Below are positions 14,432-21,130 of a stretch of DNA of 21,130 nt, piece after piece. The position numbers were made by a program, and so were the translations under genes. The notes under the pieces are model-generated. The model worked only from the letters and a program-made list of their open reading frames with translations. It searched no databases and was not told the DNA's origin. Source of the DNA: Candidatus Delongbacteria bacterium (GTDB taxonomy: Bacteria; Delongbacteria; UBA4055); the NCBI GenBank assembly GCA_027858795.1, contig JAQICF010000124.1, forward strand, positions 1 through 21,130, read 5' to 3'. Position 1 is the first letter of the stretch, and the number at the start of each line of letters is the position of its first letter.

Positions 14432-17400
14432 ATGATCAAGCAACAAAAAGTTAGGAAAATGTTTCTGCTAGCATTGTTATTCATGCTAGTTGGTAATATA
14501 TTTTCCGCAGAAACGGGCGATGCATTACAATTGCTAAGTTACAGAGTAACTGACAGTACAAAGCCAAATGTAATGGATGGTCTTGTTGCCCCAGTTACTA
14601 ATCCAACAGATTGGTCTGCTGCTTATGTTAGAAATATGATTTTTGACATTAACGGTACCACACCGGATGTACCAAGTGCAGGTAATATTTTCATTGCAAA
14701 TGATATGGACACATTATACATATCGTTAGTAAGTGAATTAACAAATGCAGCCGATGGAAACTTGGCAACTATATATTTTGATCAAGGCACACCTAATGTA
14801 CTTGATGGTGATGCAACAAATCCAGGTGAATACTATATTTCACTTTTCGCAAATGGAAACGCTGCTGAAGATGGATATTGGAATGGAACATCATGGGTTG
14901 CAAATACAATTACTTCAGCTATTGGTTGTGGTGAAAGAAGAGGAGCTGGTGGAACTCAAACTTACAATTATGAATTTAAAATCCCATTGAGTAAGTTAGG
15001 AGATGCTTCTAATAATTATCTTAACATCCAAGCTGGTGATGAAGTAAGAGTACTCTTTAAGATTACTATGGCAACAGGTGGTAATGATGAATATTTCTGG
15101 ACTCAAACAAATGCATTAATCGATGATCCAGCTTCAACAGGTACTAATGGTGCGACTGGATGGGCTGAAATAAAGACTATTGGTGAAGGAATTGCCGATA
15201 GAAATTTCGTCAGTTTAAATGCTAAGGGTATTCTACCTACTATTGATGGTAATGTGTCTACAGATACTAACTGGAAATACTCATTCAGCAAAAATGTTGT
15301 CTTTACTGATTACAATGGAAATAAACTTGATGGAACTATTAAAATAAAAGAAGAAAGTGGTCCTGAAAGATTTATTTTTGGAGTTATAATAGAGAATTAT
15401 ACTCCTATCGCAGCAGATTATTTAGCACTTTATCAAGACCAAGGTTCAACTGGCAATAATAGAGATTTTGTTCTATCTCAAGGAGGAGATCCTGTATTTG
15501 ATAACGCTTTAAGAATGATGGGTGATGGAACATTCGTTGACTTTAATTTTGATTCAAACAACTGGATCGCTGATGGTGTTGTTAACGGCACTGGTGCGAT
15601 TGATGTTTCAGGAACGGATTGGGAAATCGAGATCGAAATGCCTTTTAATAGTGGTAATGCTGATGATCTTGCTATTGCTTCTGATGATATTCTTGGTGCA
15701 CTTTTTAATTTTCATGACAGTGCAAATAATAGAGATTATTGGTTGAGTTCTACGATAAACACTGAATTAGTTGAAATTGACCCTGTAGATCCTGTTTATA
15801 ACGCACTTGGATGGGCAGTTCTTCAGACAGGTGGACCTTTTGTGCAAAGTATCTATCCTGAAAGTGGTGATACTATCGGTGGTGAATATCCGTTAGCGGT
15901 ATATACAGTTGACCCTACTGATGCTGTACCTGAATTAGGAATTAATAATGTAACATATGAAGTAAGATTAGAAGATACTGCTGCAGGTACTTACACTGTA
16001 CTTAAATCAGGAATTATGAGCAAAGTTGAAGATGATAATATCCCAATCTGGACAGCAACATTAGATACTAGAACTATCATCCAACCTTTAAATACACTAA
16101 TGAAACTTGTTTATATAGTAGAAGATGGAGAGATTGATCCTGTTTCAGTTCCTTTAGACATCTATATTAACAATGATGGTGGTACAGGTCAACTATCAGA
16201 TCCTGTTTGTGAATTAACAAGTCCTCTTCCCCATGTAGAATTAAGTGGAAGTGGGAATTCATTAAACTTTACAGTAAGTACTGATTCTATGCTTACAATT
16301 GATAGTGTAATGGTTTTTGTAGATGGAGAAATGATGTCAGCTTACTCACCTGTTGGTGTTTATACATACTCTGAAACTTATCTTTGGGATACTTCAAATT
16401 TACCCGATGGTGAGCATATTATACAGATATGGGGAAAGAATTCTTTGAATATTACAAATTATTCACCTTCAACTTTAGTTTACACAAAGAATTCACCAAG
16501 TATTTCGATTACTTCACCTGCGCCATCGGTTATTGTAAACGGAGTTATTAACTTTGATTTTACTGCCAATCCAATATCTCCTGCTCTATTAACCACAACG
16601 GAGATAAGCATTGACGGTGGAACATGGACTGCTGTAACTACTCAACCAGCTGCGGCGGGTGGTATCGGATCACATACTTTCGATACAACCGATCTGAATG
16701 ATGGAACGCATGGATTCGTTATTAGAACTACTGATGATAGCGGTAGAATAGGTTTGTCACAAGAACTTCAAATAATTACCGATAACTTACCAAATGTATC
16801 CATTACTTCACCAGCATCGTCGATTATTGTAAACGGAGTTATTAGTTTTGATTTTACAGCTAATCCGATATCCCCGGCTCTGTTAACTACCACAGAGATA
16901 AGTATTGACGGTGGAACCTGGATTGTTGCAACAACTCAACCTATTGCTACAGGTGGTAACGGATCACATTCGTTTGACACAACCAATCTTGACGATGGAA
17001 CACATGAGATCGTTATTAGAACAACTGATAATCTTAATAGAGTAGGTTATTCATCTGATTTAAATATTATCGTTGACAATACTGCTCCAATGGGAATTGT
17101 AACAATTGATAAATATTATGTCAAAAACGGTGATACAATTTTATTTGAATATCATGGAAACGAACCTGATTTAACGGTTACTTTACCTTTGGTTCAACTT
17201 CAATTACTTGACGGTAATGCAACTGTTGGATTAACACTAACTGATCCTGATATGAATGGAGTTTATTCTTCTTCATATACTATAAGTGCAAATAACTTAG
17301 TTGCGGACGGAACTGTTACTTTGACATTCTCAGTTACCGACCAAATTGGCAATCAATTTACTCCAAGTGTTTCTGTTATTCTTGATAACACACTTCCTGT

Positions 17401-18409
17401 GCTTACACCAAGCATTTATCCAATACCAGTTATTGATAAGGTTTATGTGAGAGATATTTTATTTGATTGTTCTTATTTTGACAGCAATATCGAAAGTATT
17501 GTTCTAAGACATACAAACTCAGCAGGTAACGATATAAACAACTCTCCTCTGAGCATTCAACTTTCGGACGATAATGCTTTTTCTCGTTCATTAGCTATGA
17601 TTGATAGTACGAATAATATAAATATTACATTAACTGACAAGAGTGGAAATATTCTTTCCTATGATACTAGATTATTCTATGTAGACCCTAGAATAACAAA
17701 TATCATTGGTGAAAATGGTGGAACTGTAACCTCCCCTGACGGAACGATTGTAAATATTCCTGCAGATGCTCTTTTATCTGACGAAGAGATCACTATAATG
17801 ACAATTTCTACTGAGGGACTTCCTCAGCCGTATAATGGAATCTCACTACTGAAGAATGCACATGAATTCGGTCCTGAAGATCTTATTTTCCATGAACCTG
17901 TTGAAATCTCATTATCTTATAATGATTTTGATCTCGATCTAAATCAAGATGGTGCATCTGATATCAACGAAAATGATCTTGAAGTCTTCACTTTAGATGG
18001 AAATACTTGGATAAAAACTGTAGCTGATAATAATGATGTTGCAAATAATCTTGTTACTTTTACAACAAATCATTTTTCAGTTTATGCACTAGGAACTCAA
18101 ATTGCAACCGATGCGATCAAAGTATATTGGACAAAAAATCCGTTCTCAGCTAATAATTCCACTACTGTTGTGGCAGAGCTTGATGATAGCGGTATAGTTT
18201 CACTTAAAATATATGATATGTCCGGTGACCTTGTCAGAGTTCTTGCTGATCAAATGCCGGTTTCAGGAACAACAAATATTAAATGGGATGGTAAGAACGA
18301 TTATGACAATTATGTAGGAAGCGGGATTTATATCTACGTATTTGAATTTGAAAATTCTACTACCGGAGTCAAAGAAACAATTAAAAAGCCTATCGGTGTA
18401 ATTAAATAG
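14432..18409 (+). CDS. Giant secreted surface protein: CBM9-like, Ig-like repeats, ZU5-like, FlgD-like C-tail
   Basis: 1325 residues from the ATG at 14432. GGAG lies seven bases upstream of this codon but only one base from the in-frame ATG at 14426, so 14432 is preferred. Signal peptide about 1-27 (NIFSA|E). Two DOMON/CBM9-like beta-sandwiches follow (about 40-250 and 255-465; TIDGNVSTDTNWKYSF style). Then come Ig-like modules, including two nearly identical 98-residue repeats (about 692-884), further bacterial Ig domains, and a ZU5-like domain (IGENGGTVTSPDGTIVNIPA, near 1095) containing an EF-hand-like DLNQDGASDINENDLE loop. A FlgD-like Ig tail (TKNPFSANNSTTVVAEL ... GSGIYIYVFEF) ends the protein. 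FCB-group bacteria use such tails on secreted proteins, and CBM9-like domains often bind glycans. I infer a cell-surface adhesin or glycan-binding protein; no hydrolase domain is seen. Its stop overlaps the ribosome-binding site of the PorV/PorQ gene. Confidence 0.85.
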   Translation: MIKQQKVRKMFLLALLFMLVGNIFSAETGDALQLLSYRVTDSTKPNVMDGLVAPVTNPTDWSAAYVRNMIFDINGTTPDVPSAGNIFIANDMDTLYISLVSELTNAADGNLATIYFDQGTPNVLDGDATNPGEYYISLFANGNAAEDGYWNGTSWVANTITSAIGCGERRGAGGTQTYNYEFKIPLSKLGDASNNYLNIQAGDEVRVLFKITMATGGNDEYFWTQTNALIDDPASTGTNGATGWAEIKTIGEGIADRNFVSLNAKGILPTIDGNVSTDTNWKYSFSKNVVFTDYNGNKLDGTIKIKEESGPERFIFGVIIENYTPIAADYLALYQDQGSTGNNRDFVLSQGGDPVFDNALRMMGDGTFVDFNFDSNNWIADGVVNGTGAIDVSGTDWEIEIEMPFNSGNADDLAIASDDILGALFNFHDSANNRDYWLSSTINTELVEIDPVDPVYNALGWAVLQTGGPFVQSIYPESGDTIGGEYPLAVYTVDPTDAVPELGINNVTYEVRLEDTAAGTYTVLKSGIMSKVEDDNIPIWTATLDTRTIIQPLNTLMKLVYIVEDGEIDPVSVPLDIYINNDGGTGQLSDPVCELTSPLPHVELSGSGNSLNFTVSTDSMLTIDSVMVFVDGEMMSAYSPVGVYTYSETYLWDTSNLPDGEHIIQIWGKNSLNITNYSPSTLVYTKNSPSISITSPAPSVIVNGVINFDFTANPISPALLTTTEISIDGGTWTAVTTQPAAAGGIGSHTFDTTDLNDGTHGFVIRTTDDSGRIGLSQELQIITDNLPNVSITSPASSIIVNGVISFDFTANPISPALLTTTEISIDGGTWIVATTQPIATGGNGSHSFDTTNLDDGTHEIVIRTTDNLNRVGYSSDLNIIVDNTAPMGIVTIDKYYVKNGDTILFEYHGNEPDLTVTLPLVQLQLLDGNATVGLTLTDPDMNGVYSSSYTISANNLVADGTVTLTFSVTDQIGNQFTPSVSVILDNTLPVLTPSIYPIPVIDKVYVRDILFDCSYFDSNIESIVLRHTNSAGNDINNSPLSIQLSDDNAFSRSLAMIDSTNNINITLTDKSGNILSYDTRLFYVDPRITNIIGENGGTVTSPDGTIVNIPADALLSDEEITIMTISTEGLPQPYNGISLLKNAHEFGPEDLIFHEPVEISLSYNDFDLDLNQDGASDINENDLEVFTLDGNTWIKTVADNNDVANNLVTFTTNHFSVYALGTQIATDAIKVYWTKNPFSANNSTTVVAELDDSGIVSLKIYDMSGDLVRVLADQMPVSGTTNIKWDGKNDYDNYVGSGIYIYVFEFENSTTGVKETIKKPIGVIK
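16508..17083 (+). repeat. Two tandem near-identical Ig-like repeats (294-bp period)
   Basis: Unit A (from 16508) and unit B (from 16802) are in frame, 294 bases (98 codons) apart. They share long exact stretches such as ATTGTAAACGGAGTTATTA and the protein strings NPISPALLTTTEISIDGGTW and DGTH. High DNA similarity, not just protein similarity, indicates a recent duplication inside the gene. Confidence 0.85.
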
Positions 18410-18420
18410 GAGGAAATATC

Positions 18421-19308
18421 ATGAAAAAAACAATTGTATTTATACTTACAGCTCTTCTTTTTACACCTCAGGTCTTCGCTATTTCAGACCTTCAACTAGG
18501 TGCAAGGCCCCAGGCAATGGGTGGAGCTTATACAGCATTATCAAATGATGCAAATTCTACGTATTGGAATCCTGCGGGATTATCCAAAGCTGACCATGGT
18601 GAAATCCAATTCATGCACTGGATGTTCTCTGATGTTGAACAAGTGATGGTTGATTACCTTGCACTTGCATATCCTTTAACAAAGGGAGCTCTTGGTTTTG
18701 CATGGGTAAGAAAAGGTGCTACTCTTGAAGAAGGTGTTAACAATACTGAAACAAGTATGAGCGAGAATGACATTTATCTTTCATACGGTATGGGACTTAC
18801 TGAAAGCTTCTCTTTCGGACTATCATTAAAAAGATCTGCTATCAATGCAGAGATCGGGGATGGAAGTGGATTCGGTTTTGATATGGGAGTTTTATACCAA
18901 CCATTCAAAGATCACAATTTCACACTTGCAGCTACAGGTAAAAACCTTGTGGCTGACATGAAAGATGAGATGATAAAACCATATTACACATTTGGTACTG
19001 CTTATGTGGTAGGTTTCTCTGAAGATATGCACGAACTAACTTTTGCTGCTGATATTACTACAAAAGAAGACATCAATGAAACTGAAGGTATGAGCATTAA
19101 GTATGCTGCAGGTATGGAATATGCGTTCAACTACAGCGATTATTCCTTCTGTTTGAGAGGTGGAATGAACAGTAATGCAATGTCAATGGGATTTGGTCTC
19201 GGTATTAAATTCCTAGATTTCAATTATGCTATTGTTTTGCTTAACGAGGATACGATCGGTGATTCGCATAAATTTGGTATTGTATGGAAATTCGGAGAGA
19301 AGAAATAA
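18421..19308 (+). CDS. PorV/PorQ family outer-membrane protein
   Basis: 295 residues; AGGAGG seven bases before the ATG, overlapping the preceding stop codon, so it is cotranscribed with the surface-protein gene. Signal peptide 1-20 (VFA|IS). The mature N-terminus, LGARPQAMGGAYTALSNDAN followed by STYWNPAGLSK, is the hallmark of the PorV/PorQ (UPF0164) family, a FadL-like 14-strand barrel. The rest alternates amphipathic strands and ends in a strand (HKFGIVWKFGEKK), as expected for an outer-membrane barrel. PorV is the shuttle and attachment-complex component for type IX secretion in Bacteroidota. Family members in other FCB lineages are often encoded beside a large FlgD-tailed protein. Whether this one acts in secretion cannot be told. 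No other secretion genes lie in the window. Confidence 0.88.
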   Translation: MKKTIVFILTALLFTPQVFAISDLQLGARPQAMGGAYTALSNDANSTYWNPAGLSKADHGEIQFMHWMFSDVEQVMVDYLALAYPLTKGALGFAWVRKGATLEEGVNNTETSMSENDIYLSYGMGLTESFSFGLSLKRSAINAEIGDGSGFGFDMGVLYQPFKDHNFTLAATGKNLVADMKDEMIKPYYTFGTAYVVGFSEDMHELTFAADITTKEDINETEGMSIKYAAGMEYAFNYSDYSFCLRGGMNSNAMSMGFGLGIKFLDFNYAIVLLNEDTIGDSHKFGIVWKFGEKK

Positions 19309-19313
19309 AAAAA

Positions 19314-19348
19314 GTCATCCTGAGCAGAGTCGAAGGATAGACTGGATC
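19314..19348. repeat. GTCAT-type intergenic repeat preceding terminator
   Basis: Begins GTCATCCTGAGCAGAGTCGA and runs to the terminator stem. It corresponds in position and start to the element at 14256-14291 and has the form of a widespread dispersed repeat (GTCATCCTGAGC..AGTCGAAGGAT). Confidence 0.55.
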
Positions 19349-19380
19349 AAAAAGGAACGATTTTTAATCGTTCCTTTTTT
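19349..19380 (+). terminator. Intrinsic terminator of the surface-protein/PorV operon
   Basis: AAAAAGGAACGATT pairs perfectly with AATCGTTCCTTTTT across a TTT loop (14-bp stem including the A/T tracts), with the T-run forming the tail. It lies 40 bases after the stop. The core AAAGGAACGAT is shared with the terminator at 14292. Confidence 0.92.
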
Positions 19381-19437
19381 GTTTTATTACTTGATAATAA
19401 ATCCATTACTAATTATTTTCCTTTCTTAAGATATTAA

Positions 19438-19477
19438 TTAAAAAAAATATCAAAAGGTCACTATTTGACCCTTTGAT
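19438..19477 (-). terminator. Hairpin with U-run on the minus strand upstream of the R-M gene
   Basis: ATCAAAAGGTCA (19449-19460) and TGACCCTTTGAT (19466-19477) form a 12-bp stem with one mismatch and loop CTATT. Read on the minus strand it is followed by eight T in nine positions, the form of an intrinsic terminator for leftward transcription. No minus-strand gene ends here, so it may instead be an operator for the restriction gene or stop antisense transcription. Confidence 0.45.
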
Positions 19478-19502
19478 AGTGTATATTGCTGATAAGTTTA
19501 TT
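19473..19502 (+). promoter_or_regulatory. Possible promoter of the restriction-modification gene
   Basis: TTGATA (19473-19478; five of six matches to TTGACA) is followed after 18 bases by TTTATT (19497-19502), a weak -10. The -35 overlaps the right arm of the 19449-19477 inverted repeat, so a protein bound there would block it. The leader would be about 10 bases. Confidence 0.3.
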
Positions 19503-19517
19503 AAAACAGAGAAAAAT

Positions 19518-21130
19518 ATGAGTAATTTATTTCAAAGACCAGTAGAACAAAAATTCATAAATGATCAAAATAAAGATATTCTTAAAGAGAAATATGAAAT
19601 ATTTTCAAATCACTTTCTTAATCCTGAAATACAAGAAAATATTCGTAATATAAAAGAAGAACAATATCAGGGAGAATTTCTTGATGATCTTTTTGTAAAA
19701 ATACTTGGATATAAAAAGAATCCAACGCCAAATTTCAATCTGACTACAGAATATAAAAATGTTAAGGATGCAAAAAAAGCAGATGGAGCAATTCTGATCA
19801 AAGGGAAAGCTGTAGCTGTAATAGAACTTAAAGGTACTGATACTACAGATCTTGGAAAAGTTGAATCACAGGCTTTTGGGTATAAATACAATCAACCTGA
19901 TTGTAAATATATCATCACTTCGAATTTTGAAAAACTCCGTTTCTATATCGAAAATGCTGTAAGTTATGAAGAATTTGACCTTTTCAATCTTACAGAAGAA
20001 AAATTTGCACTTTTATATCTGTGTTTATCAAGATTCAATATTGAGAATGATATACCTTTGAAGATTAAAAAAGCTTCATTAGTTGAAGAGGAAAAAATAA
20101 CTAAAATACTTTACAAAGATTATTCGAACTTCAAACATGATATTTACAGAGATATCGTAAAACAGAATATGGATTATGATAAACTTCTACTTTTTAAAAA
20201 ATGTCAAAAGTTACTTGACCGATTTCTTTTCATATTCTTTGCTGAGGATAAACAATTACTACCTGCTAATTCCACAATAGATATTTTAAATAAATGGAAA
20301 GAACTAAAAGATAATTATGATGTATATGTGCCTTTAATAGATCGATTTAGGCAATACTTCAATTATCTAAATACTGGTGAGAAAGAAGATATCTTTGCTT
20401 ATAACGGAGGCTTATTTGCTCCTGATGAAATTCTTGATACAGTAAAAATTGATGATGATCTACTTTACAAACATGCAAAAAGATTAAGTGACTATGATTT
20501 TGCTACAGAAGTAGATGTAAATATTCTAGGTCATATATTTGAACATTCTTTGAATGAACTTGAAGAATTACAGGCAGAGCTTGAAGGCAAAGAAATTGAC
20601 AAGAAATCATCTAAAAGAAAAAAAGACGGAGTATTCTATACTCCTAAATATATTACGAAGTATATTGTTGAGAATACAGTAGGCAAACTATGTGAAGAAA
20701 AGAAATCTGAATTCGATCTCAAAGATGAGGATTATGTAAGTACCAAACAATTAAAAACAAGAAAAGTTCTTTTAGATAAACTTAACAAATACAGAAATTG
20801 GCTTTTACAAATCACGATTTGCGATCCTGCTTGTGGCTCTGGTGCTTTTCTAAATCAAGCTTTAGAATTTTTGATAAAAGAACATGCATATATAGATGAA
20901 TTAACAACAAAAATCTCCAAAGGAACATTAGTAATACCTCAAGATGAGAACGATATTCTTGAACATAATCTTTATGGTGTAGATATTAATGAAGAATCAG
21001 TTGAAATTGCTAAGCTTTCACTATGGCTGAGAACTGCCCGAAAAGGTAGAAAGCTCTCTACCCTGTCCAGTAATATCAAATGTGGCAATTCACTTATTGA
21101 TGATCCTGAAATTGCAGGAGATAAAGCTTT
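19518..21130 (+). CDS. Type IIG (Eco57I-like) restriction-modification enzyme, 3' part missing
   Basis: 537 codons from the ATG at 19518 to the window edge without a stop. Only a weak AGAGA precedes the start. The N-terminal region has a PD-(D/E)xK nuclease pattern: E53, then KADGAILI (D89) and AVIELKG (E103-x-K105). A helical linker region (about 150-365) leads to an N6-adenine methyltransferase: motif X GVFYTPKYI (371-379), motif I CDPACGSGAF (435-444), motif II LYGVDINEESVEIAKLSLW (485-503) and GNSLI (523-527). The catalytic NPPF/Y motif and target-recognition domain must lie beyond the edge. Enzymes with nuclease and methylase in one chain (type IIG/IIL) cut unmethylated foreign DNA. PglX-like BREX methylases are the main alternative, but the ELK nuclease motif argues against that. 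There is no separate specificity or methylase gene on this side. Confidence 0.88.
   Translation, partial: MSNLFQRPVEQKFINDQNKDILKEKYEIFSNHFLNPEIQENIRNIKEEQYQGEFLDDLFVKILGYKKNPTPNFNLTTEYKNVKDAKKADGAILIKGKAVAVIELKGTDTTDLGKVESQAFGYKYNQPDCKYIITSNFEKLRFYIENAVSYEEFDLFNLTEEKFALLYLCLSRFNIENDIPLKIKKASLVEEEKITKILYKDYSNFKHDIYRDIVKQNMDYDKLLLFKKCQKLLDRFLFIFFAEDKQLLPANSTIDILNKWKELKDNYDVYVPLIDRFRQYFNYLNTGEKEDIFAYNGGLFAPDEILDTVKIDDDLLYKHAKRLSDYDFATEVDVNILGHIFEHSLNELEELQAELEGKEIDKKSSKRKKDGVFYTPKYITKYIVENTVGKLCEEKKSEFDLKDEDYVSTKQLKTRKVLLDKLNKYRNWLLQITICDPACGSGAFLNQALEFLIKEHAYIDELTTKISKGTLVIPQDENDILEHNLYGVDINEESVEIAKLSLWLRTARKGRKLSTLSSNIKCGNSLIDDPEIAGDKA

Overview
The window is AT-rich (roughly two thirds A+T by eye) and encodes bacterial proteins typical of the FCB group (Bacteroidota, Cloacimonadota, Delongbacteria, Marinimicrobia and relatives). 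The signs are a PorV/PorQ-family outer-membrane protein, a very large secreted protein ending in a FlgD-like Ig domain, a LytS-type histidine kinase with exported TPR repeats plus a LytTR regulator, and a YfbK-type von Willebrand protein. No rRNA or marker gene is present, so placement below that level is not supported.

Layout. (1) 1-2358, minus strand: a GNAT acetyltransferase followed by a DUF4153 membrane protein that leaves the window. (2) 2611-4422, plus: a two-helix membrane protein whose cytoplasmic part reads as two GlmU-like nucleotidyltransferase domains in tandem, both without the catalytic loop. (3) 4496-6382, minus: a secreted YfbK-like VWA protein. (4) 6383-6733: a 351-bp divergent intergenic region with a probable operator/promoter, a tandem array of three hairpins and a plus-strand promoter. 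(5) 6734-8044: an SO_0444-type Cu/Zn efflux permease with a C-terminal heavy-metal-associated (HMA) domain. (6) 8220-8375: a 51-aa small protein. (7) 8459-14245: a probable four-gene operon encoding an exported ankyrin/metallo-beta-lactamase fusion, a membrane-anchored beta-propeller, a TPR sensor kinase (start overlapping the propeller stop) and a LytTR response regulator. It ends at a strong terminator. (8) 14432-19308: a two-gene operon encoding a 1325-aa CBM9-like/Ig/ZU5-like/FlgD-like surface protein and a PorV/PorQ-family protein, again closed by a strong terminator. (9) 19518 to the edge: a type IIG (Eco57I-like) restriction-modification enzyme, cut by the window.

How the parts may work together (inference): the operon at 8459-14245 looks like a signalling unit in which an exported hydrolase-like protein and a membrane propeller are made together with the sensor kinase and its partner regulator. 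The surface-protein operon directly downstream is an obvious candidate target, but no LytTR box could be identified there.

Most intergenic regions carry palindromes that fall into families. One is a TGTAGGGG...CCCCTACA-type hairpin with variable interior (five copies). The other is GTCAT-initiated, in two cases running directly into a near-identical AAAGGAACGAT terminator. The items most worth following up are the duplicated catalytically degenerate GlmU-like protein (2611-4422), the ankyrin-MBL/propeller/kinase operon, the hairpin family, and a possible internal start that would release a free HMA chaperone from the metal permease.
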